Assembly (NCBI GenBank): GCA_029891385.1
Contig: CM057228.1
Location: forward strand, 81,952,964 to 82,016,963
DNA length: 64,000 nt
Source: Erythroxylum novogranatense
Lineage: Eukaryota; Streptophyta; Magnoliopsida; Malpighiales; Erythroxylaceae
Direction of reading: 5' to 3'
A program made the translations under genes and the position numbers. Each line of letters opens with the position of its first letter. The stretch's first letter is position 1. Below are positions 49,879 through 59,528 of this stretch, one piece after another. The notes beneath the pieces are model-generated. The model made no database searches. It saw only the letters and a program-made list of their open reading frames with translations, and was not told the DNA's origin.

Positions 49879-51812
49879 CTAAAAGTTATCAGATGCCTTT
49901 TTTTGCTTCAAGGACTCCAAATAGGCCTTGCAATTTCTCTTCCAGTGGCCATCCTTGTCACAATGGAAGCAAATTCCGTTCGAGGCAGTCTTGTTTGCTT
50001 TCTTGACACCTCCCTTAGGCCCTGTAGACTTTTTCTTCTTTTGACTCTTTTTCTTCGAACTAGAAGAATCCCCCAGCATCACAACCTTGTCCTTGCGAAT
50101 AAATGACTCAACTGTCTTGAGCATGTTAACTAGCTCAGGAATTATGTTGGATATATTATTCATTCGATAGTTAAGCACAAATTATGAGTAACTATCGGTT
50201 AAACCCGTTAGAATTAATTCAATACTTAATTTATGATCCAAAAGAAAACCCAAGGAGGCCAACCGCTCAATGTAGTCATTCATCGTCAATGCGTACTGCA
50301 CTGGAGATGTCCTCTCAACCATCATGGAGCGGAAGAGAAATCATGAAGTCTCAAACCTTTCAGACCTTATTTGCTCATCAAAGAGCTCCCTAATATGATA
50401 GATTATTGTATGAGCATCCATAACCTCGTGATGCTTTTGCAACTTCAGTGATATAGTCGCTAACATAATACAACTAGACATCTCGCTATCGTCAAGAAGC
50501 TTCCTATATGCCCTCCGATCATCATCAGAAGCATCAGCAGCGGAGAGATTAGGAAATGGTTCTTCCAAGACATAATTAAGCTTCTCGAACTTTAGAACTA
50601 TTCTCAAGTTCCTAAGCCAGTCAAGAAAGTTTGGTCCAGTCTGTAAGCGATCTAGAAGGGGGGGTTGAATAGATCTTTAAGCTTTTTGTAATTTTCTACA
50701 ATAAAATCATAAGTTAATTCACACAAAAACAATTTAAACAAATTTAAATGAAAAGATTAGGGAAGAAGATCAAACACTGTTTTTATAGAGGTTCGGTGCT
50801 AAGACCTACGTCCTCTACCTAAGCTCCCACTTAGGATTTTGCAAACTACTTTATTACACACTTTGTAGTTCAGTGTGAACTCTTACAATACCGCTTGATT
50901 TCAGGCTCAAGCTACCTTTACACTTGATTTGTCTTCCGGCACAAATCCTACCAACACCACTTGATTTCCGGCTCAAGCTACCTCACACGTGACCTTTCAC
51001 TAGTCACTCTAATTGTAAGAGAAATAAGATAAAGATTTGAAGAACAAATGCTCAATACAATTGTATAACAAAATAAGAACAATAATGAGCAATTTTGAAG
51101 CAATAGAAGAGTATTTTCACTTGTAGAACTTTTCTCTACTCTTCATCAATCATTCACTCTTTATACTTGAAGAAAATAGCTGTTGGGAACCCATATAGCC
51201 GTTGTCTAATTGTTATGACCGTTCCTTAACATCCTCCTTTCCATTTGTGGCTAATTGGACCGTTGGAATTAATTTGTTGTACCCATAAGTCGACTTGTCG
51301 AGTGTATAAGTCGACTTGTGTGAACGACTTACGTAAAATTTCATCTACGCTCTTCAATAAGTCAACTTCTGCTATGTAAGTCGACTTGTCGTCCTCGATA
51401 AGTCGACTTGTGTTGACATATCTTCATCTGTTAGTCGACTTATGGTGTTCTAGTAGACTTATGCTGTTCAGATCTTTATGTGTAAGTCGACTTATGCTGT
51501 GCAAGTCGACTTATGTTGGCTTCAACGGTAATATCCATCCAAATCTTCTATAATCCTCATTATTAATGCCTCTTTCACTTATAAGGAAACTCCCATCTTG
51601 ATTCTTCAATGATTAATCACTTGCCCATCTTGATTTGCATAATTCTTTTATTGAATATCAATGCCAAAATACCTGAAATAATTTCTTAACCAATTCTATA
51701 CATTTTATTATTATCAAAACATAAGTGGGATTTAATTTGTCAACCACCATTGGTCCAACACAGTCAACTTGTTAGCTTCCATCAATGATCTTAGATTCAC
51801 ACTAGTCCTCAT
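49879..51812 (-). pseudogene. Copia-3 gag, interrupted by a solo LTR
   Basis: The start at 51812 gives MRTSVNLRSLMEANKL; after the inserted LTR the same frame goes on as GPNFLDWLRNLRIVLRFEKL. The capsid-like part follows (50607-50341), then after breaks the C-terminal part (50178-49879) with a Lys/Ser-rich linker and an intact zinc knuckle CFHCDKDGHWKRNC. It would package element RNA. The clean continuation of the reading across 50642-51760, minus one copy of the duplicated CAGTC, shows the insertion came later than the element. Confidence 0.88.
50642..51760. repeat. Solo LTR (1.1 kb) in Copia-3 gag, CAGTC target duplication
   Basis: Ends TGTAAGCGATC and GGTCCAACA (TG...CA) and flanking CAGTC at 50637-50641 and 51761-51765 define a single LTR of 1119 bp. 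It holds at least eight AAGTCGACTT-type palindromes, full or one-off, between about 51283 and 51525, and a GGGGGGGTTGAATAG start region. Direction is not certain, since neither primer site nor purine tract remains; its TGTTGG minus-strand start would suit a minus orientation. Confidence 0.85.
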
Positions 51813-52337
51813 GGTGTTAACTCGGGCAATAATAACCATTAAAGAGAGAAAAATTAAAATGTACTTAAATGTATGTCTATAAGGACTTTAATAACACACA
51901 TTATAGCTCCTACTATTTTTCACAAATTCATAACCCTCAATATAAATCCGAGAGAACTTATAGAGAAATTCTCCTGATGGGTCGATATCCAATATCTCTA
52001 AGAATGACTTTGGGTTTGCCTAACAAGCCACCTAAGTTCAATCTGTAGGTATCGATCATACTAATTGCATCTCTAATAAAACAATCAAATCTAGTGTTAT
52101 CAACTATTGATGTGTGTACATTGATTAGGCTATCAACTCTTGACATGTGTACATATAATGTACACTACCCAACTTGACCTCTATCCACGTTGGTATTGGG
52201 TTTGCCCAACAAACCAACGCTTCTAGTTAAAACAAATCTATTAATTCAAAAATCCTATTTCCATAGTTTGAACATATCCGTGTAAAGCGGGCTTGGGTTT
52301 GCCCAACAACTCTAACTTTAAAAAGACTCTGGTTCTT
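51813..52337 (-). other. Copia-3 leader region
   Basis: Non-coding sequence upstream of gag. A short motif, TTGGGTTTGCCCAACAA or a close variant, occurs three times (about 52014, 52196 and 52291). A tRNA primer site is not recognisable, so the leader is probably truncated or mutated before the LTR. Confidence 0.5.
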
Positions 52338-52534
52338 GTTCCAAAAGGTTGATCCCCAACCCCAAGGGCCCCCAGTCGCAGGCCCGACCACCGCTGGGGG
52401 ATTGAATCACGGTTTAATCTTGGTCAACCCCCTAACAGAGCGGTCCACTACCTCCCTGATATTGCCAGGAGTCGAACCTAAGACCTTGTTCCAATTGACC
52501 CTGTTAGTTTGCCAACCAAGCTACCCGTGCGGGC
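52338..52534 (-). mobile_element. tRNA-derived SINE with 18-bp target-site duplication
   Basis: On the minus strand it starts GCCCGCACGGGTAGCTTGGT with an A-box (GTAGCTTGGTTGGC) and has a B-box (GGTTCGACTCC) about 45 bases on. It is flanked by perfect 18-bp repeats AAAAAGACTCTGGTTCTT at 52320-52337 and 52535-52552. Length 197 bp. SINEs are copied by LINE enzymes; the long duplication is the footprint. Its perfection indicates a recent insertion into the Copia-3 leader. Confidence 0.93.
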
Positions 52535-52626
52535 AAAAAGACTCTGGTTCTTACTATATTGAAGGAAGGCCTTATTTTTAATATTCTAAGTGAGAAGGTT
52601 GACTAAGATCTCATCTAACTTAAATG

Positions 52627-52960
<334 letters not shown>

Positions 52961-52962
<2 letters not shown>

Positions 52963-52998
52963 AACGCCCTACCTTCAACTCGAGTTTTGGGTAGATTA
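52961..52998 (+). repeat. TRIM-like LTR fragment in plus orientation
   Basis: ATAACGCCCTACCTTCAACT then CGAGTTTTGGGTAGATTA: the 38-bp terminal repeat of the small retroelement, here inverted relative to the next copy at 53091-53128. It joins the (AT)n tract on its left and a capsid gene scrap on its right. Confidence 0.8.
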
Positions 52999-53090
52999 GT
53001 ATAAGCAAACATGGTTATTACCAAAGAGGTACAAAATTTTGAAAATATCCTTCAGAATATACACCAAAACATATTGTCACTGAAGCAAAT
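52999..53090 (+). pseudogene. 92-bp capsid gene scrap of the pararetrovirus
   Basis: Matches the plus-copy capsid gene at about 61971-62062 (SKHGYYQRG reading) almost base for base. It lies between two inverted terminal repeats of the TRIM-like element. At the left joint the two partners share AGT. Confidence 0.85.
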
Positions 53091-53250
53091 TATCTACCCA
53101 AAACTCGAGTTAAAGGTAGGGCGTTATCAAACCTTTTATACCCACCGCGATTACATTGCGTAAAGCGCGGATCGGAAGCGATGGATGTCTTTGACTCGAA
53201 CACGAGACGTAGGGGCAGCCCAGGCCCATACCTGAACGCTCTAATACCAC
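53091..53250 (-). mobile_element. TRIM/SMART-like element A (primer site, centre, one LTR)
   Basis: On the minus strand: primer site GTGGTATTAGAGC at 53250, a centre of about 110 bp, GGTATAAAAGG, then the LTR TGATAACGCCCTACC... to 53091. The 5' LTR that should precede the primer site is replaced by viral sequence, with the joint at the primer site itself. The centre is about 80-90 percent similar to copy B by eye. It has no coding capacity. Confidence 0.75.
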
Positions 53251-53401
53251 TTTTAGCGTGAGCTTTATTGTGTCTATTTTTTTTTTGTATTTGATTATTT
53301 TGCGTTTGTAGATTTTTCAATGTTTGTATGATAGTATTTTGTTGTTGGATTAATTCAACTATTTGTATTTTTAATTCTTTTATTTCTTGACCAATACTCA
53401 T
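53251..53401 (-). pseudogene. Pararetrovirus coiled-coil ORF, minus copy, truncated
   Basis: From 53401 the frame begins MSIGQEIKELKIQIVELI with heptads of Ile/Leu and Gln/Asn typical of a coiled coil, like the plus copy at 61477. It is cut at the primer-site joint after about 50 codons; what follows is retroelement sequence, so the longer open frame to 53090 is an artefact of the fusion. It resembles in size and coiled-coil character the virion-associated protein of caulimoviruses, but identity is not proved. Confidence 0.7.
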
Positions 53402-53514
53402 AATGTATGTTTAATATAAGTTGATAAGTCTTTTAATTGCGATTTTATATCATCTAATTTCATTGAAGTATTGAGAGAAGTGTTTAGAAGATGTAGATAT
53501 AATGGGATCTATAA

Positions 53515-54479
53515 TTTTAATTTTTCTTTTCTTTACGTAATTAAATCGGAAGGAGTTACAAGTGTTTCGATTCTTAAAGATTGTGATCGATTGATTAGAG
53601 GTTTGAAGAAGATGAAGGATCCAAAAAGACTGTCTTGATTGAATTAGAGGAGTAGAAGTAAAAGGAGTTGTATTGCAGGTAAAGGGCGTAAATTAGTTCG
53701 AAAATTTGTTCTACTTTAGCTACATCACTAAAGAGTTGATCTATATAAATGCGATCGGTATTTTTAAATTCAATACTATGATGAGAATTGGTTAAAGCAT
53801 AACTAATTTGATAAGTAATTGAAAAGGATATTGTCCTTTGGTCATTAAATCATTTCTATAAAATTTATATGCAATTGTGATTGTGTCTTCTAAATTTTAC
53901 GATTGTAATGGTATACCTATTTTAATTAGTGTTAAATTTGATTTTCTGATAAGCAAGATTTCCATTCATAATACCTATTATTTGATCATCCAAATTTTGC
54001 ATTCTTTCATCAACAATAGCCATTCTAATTGGTGAGTCTATGCTTTCTAAAAAAGTAGATTTCAATAGGATTTGAATAGTAGATAAATGAATATATCCGA
54101 TTTTAGTTCGTTTTTCTAAAGGTATTTGTTGTAAATGTTTAATAAGTTGTTCTTGATTAATTAAACTTATTCGAACATGTCCATTGCATTGATATATTCT
54201 TATTGGTGTTTCATGTACGATTTTCCATAATAAATAATATTTTTACGATTTAAAACCTGTTTTAAAGAGAAGTTTTATGAATATCTTGTCCGATTTTAAA
54301 TCTAATTGTGTTTTAGCTATTTGTGTTTGTTTATCATTGGATAAGAGTGTATTAATATGAAATGTTCCTTGTGCTTCTTGTAATTCTAAATTTTCTATAT
54401 CAATAATATTTTCAATTTGTTCATTTATATTTTCACTGTTTTTTATATCTTCAATCTCTTTAGTTTGTAGTTCAGTCAT
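53515..54479 (-). pseudogene. Pararetrovirus movement protein (30K superfamily), minus copy
   Basis: Starts at 54479, overlapping the end of the upstream small ORF by eight bases. The first 78 codons are open, then a frameshift ends the frame near 54243. Homologous residues continue in other frames with the movement-protein core around 54020-54110 (plus copy motif IHLSTIQILLKS) and further small indels. Movement proteins enlarge plasmodesmata for cell-to-cell spread. With several frameshifts this copy cannot give a whole protein. Confidence 0.82.
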
Positions 54480-54684
54480 ACTGATGCCAAGGATTATGAA
54501 GTTTATGATCTCTAAAACTGTTTTCTATTAAATTTCGTTCGTGATTATAAAATTGATGAAATTGTCTTTCTAAAGTTAGATTTTCTTGCAATGATTCAGA
54601 TGTATTAGAATGTTTTAATAAGTCTTGTAAATTAGAGGTTTGACAAATAGAACAATTTAAATAATGATAATAATGAGAAGACAT
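54472..54684 (-). pseudogene. Pararetrovirus small CxxC ORF, minus copy with internal deletion
   Basis: A 70-codon frame starts MSSHYYHYLNCSICQTSN. Compared with the plus copy it lacks about 85 bases after this point, and the second CxxC pair has gone. The last part, ERQFHQFYNHERNLIENS, is well kept. The deletion ends share a short TCTAAT-like repeat. Function unknown; a pair of CxxC motifs suggests zinc binding in the undeleted form. Confidence 0.7.
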
Positions 54685-54894
54685 TAATAATATTCTTCTA
54701 AATTATGATAATTAATAAAAGGATTGAATAATTTATCTAAAAGATATTGAATCATTAAAGGAGTAAATCCATACTTATAACATGAGAAAAATAATCATTT
54801 AATTCATAATCGGAAATACTATAGAACATGCAATTAAGTAAAAGATAAGTAATGATTTAAGCCAAGAAAAGAATTGAATAAATGGATAAATAAC

Positions 54895-55174
54895 TTGAAT
54901 ACAAAGAAATAGAAATGAACTAGTAAAAGTAATCATGAAGATGAATCACGTTGAATAAATTCATTTAATTTTTCAATTATATGAATAAAGAGTTCCATTT
55001 TCGATTACATTCTCTTATATTTTCGATACTATTGGGACTATATTCTAGATCTTCAATAATCATATCAATATAATTATCTAAATTTTGTTTTAATTGAGTA
55101 AGTTTATTACGAGGTCCATCTAATTCAGTAACATAAAGACCTTCACCAATTCGTCTAATATATTGATCTTCCAT
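54895..55174 (-). pseudogene. Pararetrovirus third small ORF, minus copy
   Basis: Starts at 55174 with MEDQYIRRIGEGLYVTEL and continues with LKQNLDNYIDMIIEDLEY. A frame change near 54985 (reading NRKWNS) ends it early, whereas the plus copy continues to about 80 codons. Predicted helical, acidic; no known domain recognised. It follows two other ORFs of similar length. Confidence 0.7.
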
Positions 55175-55214
55175 AATAAAGACTTTTTATTTAATAAAAA
55201 TTAGAAATACAAAC

Positions 55215-55469
55215 TTAGTCAATAAGTAGAGAAATACAATTTTGATAAAACTTGCGTGTTTGCAATAAAGATGTCTTTAGCTCTTTCATGATTTTGATCA
55301 TTCTTGATACATCCATGAATCCTCGTTCTCTAACATCTCTAGTATAGGGAGTCTCTGGATTAAGTTGATAACTTCTGTGTAGAATGTTATTTATACGATT
55401 AATTCTTATATCAATATCTTTGATCTTCTGCTTCAAATAATTTTTGCGATTAAAATAAGAATCATCCAT
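55215..55469 (-). CDS. Pararetrovirus second small ORF, 84 aa
   Basis: Intact 84-codon frame, MDDSYFNRKNYLKQKIKDID... ending in SLLID. Predicted helical, charged. It has the same length as the ORF before it and shares a pattern with it: Tyr-Phe near the start, Arg/Lys then Leu-Lys, and a final Ile-Ser-x-Leu-Ile-Asp or close to it. I do not recognise a family. Present only in the minus copy inside this window. Spacing of 23 bases from the upstream ORF and 40 from the next suits translation by reinitiation or shunting, as in TAV-bearing relatives. Confidence 0.65.
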   Translation of the reverse strand: MDDSYFNRKNYLKQKIKDIDIRINRINNILHRSYQLNPETPYTRDVRERGFMDVSRMIKIMKELKTSLLQTRKFYQNCISLLID

Positions 55470-55492
55470 TGCCTAAAACAAGAAAAGAAGAG

Positions 55493-55747
55493 TTAATCAA
55501 TAAGATAAGATATAGCTTTGAAATATCGTTTTTGTTGTTCAATATTAATTTTTTTTAAATCTTGAAAATATTGCATAATATAAAATTGTTGAATAATTTC
55601 ATCTTGGTTAGAGGGAGTGACTGGAGTTTGTTGAATATATGAACTAGCTTGATTAATAATATGATTATAATGTTTAGTTCTATGAGCACAGATTTGTATA
55701 TATTCTTTTAAATGTCTACGATAATCAAAATATGATAAATATTCCAT
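55493..55747 (-). CDS. Pararetrovirus first small ORF, 84 aa
   Basis: Intact 84-codon frame, MEYLSYFDYRRHLKEYIQIC... ending in AISYLID. It is the first ORF after the promoter region at 55850-56125. Similar to the following ORF in length and in the placing of conserved residues, so the two may derive from a duplication. Predicted helical; no recognised domain and no signal peptide. Confidence 0.65.
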   Translation of the reverse strand: MEYLSYFDYRRHLKEYIQICAHRTKHYNHIINQASSYIQQTPVTPSNQDEIIQQFYIMQYFQDLKKINIEQQKRYFKAISYLID

Positions 55748-55849
55748 CCGGAAAAGAATACTTAAACGAATTATAAGAATGCTTGTATATAAATCTTAAA
55801 CATGTTCTTACTAACCTTGTTCGTCTCGGAATATGCTTGAAACGCCTCA

Positions 55850-56125
55850 CACCGGCTTGAACGCAATAGAGAGAGAAGTAGGTTATAAGAGTTTGTTTAT
55901 TCTATATATCTCTTGAGCGAATGCTCGAGTTACATTATATAGGCAAACAACAGAGATCCGTCCAAAACATAGTGGACGACAACGAAAAAGTAGAAAGCAA
56001 AAGTAACCAATAAAACGAAAAAGTAAAAAGCAAGATTCGAACTAGGACAATAATTTACATAAAGAAAAGCAAATGCTCTGCCTTTTGTCTACATCACACT
56101 TTTGTCTACATCACACTTTTGTCGG
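55850..56125 (-). promoter_or_regulatory. Putative pararetrovirus promoter and leader
   Basis: Lies between the transactivator end and the first small ORF. On the minus strand: two copies of a 17-bp unit TGTGATGTAGACAAAAG (about 56087-56123), a TATA box CCTATATAATG (about 55932-55943), and AATAAA at 55896-55901, about 40 bases after it. In this family the pregenomic RNA promoter sits just before the first ORFs and a polyadenylation signal lies shortly after the start of transcription. The roles are inferred from position. Confidence 0.6.
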
Positions 56126-56130
56126 CTGCT

Positions 56131-57465
56131 TTATTCTTCAATAATGGGTTCCAATGAATCTGTGTCATCGATACCTTTGCCTTTTGTAGATGGACAGTAT
56201 TTGCATTGGTGTTCTACATGATTTTGCATTTGCTGACATAAAGCATATTTCCATGCTGCGGTGAGATCTTCAAAAATATCTCCAATAGTTAAAAATGGAT
56301 TTTTGAATTTCTGAATAATTTGCATTTGGTCTTGCGTTGTTGTCTGCTTGATGAGTGAAACCATGAGTAAATGAAAACCTTTGTAATTGACTCGGAGTGT
56401 TGAGTCTATGTTGATTCGATTTGCTTGAATAAAAATGCCTTCAAGACAATTTAAGTTGAATTGATTGATGGTACTCCATGTGAATTCATGATTTGGTGGT
56501 TCATCAATTGCTGGGTAGATACCATTACTGATTCCAATGGTAATATATGCAATTCTGGGTAGCATAATGTCTGCATCTTTCATAGATTCACCTTCGGTAA
56601 AAATAGGATAACAGCTCCAAATTTTTAAATATATTTCTCTTTCTTTGGCGAATTTTTCTTTGTAATTTTTGACTGCTTGGAGAAATCCACCCGAAAATTC
56701 AGAAAGAATGGTCATGGTGGTGATATATAATGTGTCTATAAGCCCACTTTGAAAAAGGAGGTAGGTGGTTAATGGATCGGCATCGGGTAAAACAATGGCT
56801 TTAGGCCCATACTTTCCTCTGTTCAAAGGATAGTATTGTTGGACCTTAAGGGCTTCAGTCCAATTGTTTATATTCTGAAAGCAATCGTAAAACATTTCTG
56901 AAGTGAGTTTATGGGTTTCTATTTGGAGAGTTTTTGTGGGTATAGCATTGATTCGGTCCATATTGGGAATTTTGCCCAATATTATTTTTGTGGAGGAAGG
57001 TTTAGGTGACTCTAGAACTTGTTTATACAGAGGTTTTAGGTCAATATTATGAGATTGTCTATATTCTGCAAGAGATGTTTCGCTTGGATCTTGTTTTAAA
57101 ACTTTTATGTAAAATACAGTTGGCGATGTTGTGAATAATGCCTTATGCCATGCGTCAAAAATACCTGCCATGGGTCCATTATAGATAACATAAGTTTTTT
57201 CATTATTTTCATCTTGTTGTTTCTGGGATTCTGATGTCTACTTTTGGGTAATTTGAGTGGGAGTGATAAGAGTAGGTGCAGTAGGTATAGAGGTAGCTTC
57301 AAGAAATGCTTTTTGGCTGTCTGTAGTATTTTGTCTAAGAACTTGAATGGTTGTTTCCAATTGGTTGATATCTCTAGTAATGGCTCCAATCATTTGTTGT
57401 TGATTCATTAAATCTATCTTCCTTTGTGCAAGGGTATCTTCTAAATTTTTTATTGTTGCTTCCAT
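56131..57465 (-). pseudogene. Pararetrovirus transactivator/viroplasmin (TAV), one in-frame stop
   Basis: The frame starting at 57465 has a coiled-coil N-terminus (MEATIKNLEDTLAQRKIDL), then a TAG at 57238-57240, then continues in the same frame to 56131, 444 codons in all. After the stop comes YVIYNGPMAGIFDAWHKAL, the signature of the caulimovirus viroplasmin (Cauli_VI) domain, followed by a long conserved part. Near the C-terminus HVEHQCKYC could contribute a metal site. In relatives this protein forms the cytoplasmic inclusion bodies and permits translation of several ORFs from one RNA. Apart from the stop the gene is open, so decay is slight. Confidence 0.82.
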
Positions 57466-57519
57466 TCTCTTGTTAATATATCTGCAAGAAAATTGTTAGT
57501 AGATTTGATATGATTAATT

Positions 57520-59293
57520 TCAAACAGAAACTGGTAATAAATCAATTTTCCATTTTCGCAATGTTTTAAGACATGCTAAAGTTTCTTTTTCATGAATAGG
57601 ATATTTATATTCAGCAGAACTAAAAGTTTCGTTGATATATTTGCATAAAAGATATTGTTTTTGATTGGGAGGTTTTGCCAAAAGACATCCTGCCCATGTA
57701 TCCATACTTGCATCTATTTGCACGAGAAGTTTATCCTCGGGCAAGTAATTATATAAAACAGGAAGTTGTGTACATAATGCTTTGAGTTTCCTCACGATTT
57801 GGTATCTCATCATTCAATTCCTTTGAGCAGTTGTACTACATTTCTTTTGTAATAGTTTTCTTTTTAGCTAAATCTTTTAAAATCCTTGATCGGATATATA
57901 ATTTAAAAGTCCTAAAAATTGTTGTATATGAGTACGATTAGATAATTTATCAGGAAAATCAGCTAATTTCTTTAAAATATTTGGTTGTAATTTGATAAAA
58001 CCATTTTGTTGAAATTCAATACCTAAATATTCAATTGTGTTTTGTGCAATTCGTGCTTTCTTTTTGCTTAAAATTAAACCTTTATCTATACATCGTTGAA
58101 GAACTAATCTTACCTTTTTCAAATGATCATCTTTATCTTGATTTGAATAAATGATTATATCATCAATATAGACTAAAGTAAAATTTTCTAATCCAAGGAG
58201 ATTAGTATCCATAAATCGCTGATAAATACTAGGTGCTTGTTTTAAACCAAAAGGTAAAACATTCCATTGATAATGTTTTTGTGGAGGACATGAAAAAGCA
58301 GTTAAATCTTTTGTATTTTCATGTAATCGTAATTGCCAGTAGCCAGATTTTGCATCTAAGGTTGTAAACCATGTATGTCCTTTTAATTTATTTATAATAT
58401 AATCTTTGCGAGGTAGTTTATATGCATCGCCTATAGTTGCATTGTTCATTTTTTTATAATTAATAACCATTCGTCTTTTTCCACGTTTTTGTTCAGCTGA
58501 ATTGTTTACATAAAAGCGAGTCTTTGAATGTTTCTTGTACTAGGACTAATTAATTGTTTATTTAGTAAATCGAGACATTCAGTAATAAATTCTTGAACAT
58601 CAAGTTGTGTATATGGGATATTATTTTAATATTAATTTCTTGTGTTGGATCTTTTAATTTAATTTCAATTAATTGTTTATTTTGATTCTTTTACGGGTCT
58701 AATGGATTTTCACTACAAACTTGGTCTAATAAAGTGAGAACTTGATTGTATTGTCATATTATTTTGTATATAAAATTGGAGTTCATTTAATTTTGTTGTA
58801 ATTAGTTGTAATTTTTATAATACTTAGTGTTATAAATAGGAATTTTAAGGATTATAGATTTTTATTGATGTTTTTATTTCGTGTTTTAAGGTTATATAAT
58901 GTAAATATTGACAAAAGGATTATATAATTTGAGAAAATTATTTCCTAGAATTAAAGATATTTCATGTTCATGTTGATATATTGCAGGATGATAAAAGTAT
59001 AATTTTCTATAAGAATATAGGTATAATAACCCACATACCATATTGATTTAATACTTCCATCAATGAATACTTATATGTAAAGGTTTTCCTAACCTTTTCC
59101 AATTAGTTAATATTTTGCGTGAAGCAAGACAGATTGTTGCTCCAGTGTCTATATATGCATTAACTTTGATTTTAGTTTTCTGAATCTGTACTGGAATATA
59201 TGTTGTATTCGAATTGACTTGAAGATTCTGTTTTTTCTTTTTCAGTATATGATTCATATTGATAAATTGATGAAATAGTAGAATTTGTATCAT
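57520..59293 (-). pseudogene. Pararetrovirus polymerase (protease, RT, RNase H), minus copy
   Basis: Protease: VNAYIDTGATICLASRK near 59170-59100 with D-T-G. RT: open frame 58470-57877 with MVINYKKMNNAT, LDAKSGYWQL, LPFGLKQAPSIYQ and the catalytic LVYIDDIIIYS. RNase H: 57813-57520 with VQIDASMDTWAGCL and HEKETLACLKTL, carrying the catalytic acidic residues. Between these parts frameshifts and stops occur (58480-59050 and 57815-57875). The enzyme would copy pregenomic RNA into DNA in virus particles. It ends just before the transactivator frame. Confidence 0.9.
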
Positions 59294-59528
59294 AATCAGA
59301 TTCGATAGGTTCTAATTCTTCTTTTGTTGCTAGTCGTAATATATTAACTTTTTCTGAATATTTAGAATTTTTACTTTTGCGTTTTGGACATGTATTAGCA
59401 TAATGCCCTTCTTCTTGACATAACCAACATTTACAATTTTTCTTCTTTTGTGGACAATCTTGTTTTCTAGGTTTAAATTGTCGATATCTTCGTAGTCTAA
59501 AATGTTTTTTATAAGGTTTATAAGGTCT
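59200..59528 (-). pseudogene. Pararetrovirus capsid protein C-terminal end, minus copy
   Basis: Begins at the joint with TRIM-like element B. The reading has an Arg/Lys-rich tract, then the zinc knuckle CWLCQEEGHYANTC (about 59385-59435) and the acidic Ser/Glu-rich tail. It overlaps the protease frame. The first two thirds of the capsid gene are not present in this copy. A one-base change of frame near 59520 is apparent. Confidence 0.8.

Larger units (their letters stand above)
45700..52337 (-). mobile_element. Copia-3: decayed copia element with solo LTR and SINE insertions
   Basis: Minus-strand order: leader (51813-52337), gag (51812 back to 49879, split by a solo LTR), integrase, RT, RNase H, polypurine tract (47494-47510, minus GTGTAAGTGGTAGTT) and 3' LTR (to about 45700). 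The 5' LTR is absent; a SINE, an (AT)n tract and a viral insertion follow instead. Protease and pre-integrase parts are missing between gag and integrase. All domains carry stops. Confidence 0.88.

Noticed and set aside
53091..53250. Cassandra-type TRIM carrying 5S rRNA sequence
   Set aside because: No 5S rRNA-like sequence is present in the LTR or centre.
53090..53401. A 103-codon minus frame that fuses the viral coiled coil to other sequence
   Set aside because: The second half is the TRIM-like element read through by chance after the joint at 53250; not a fusion gene.
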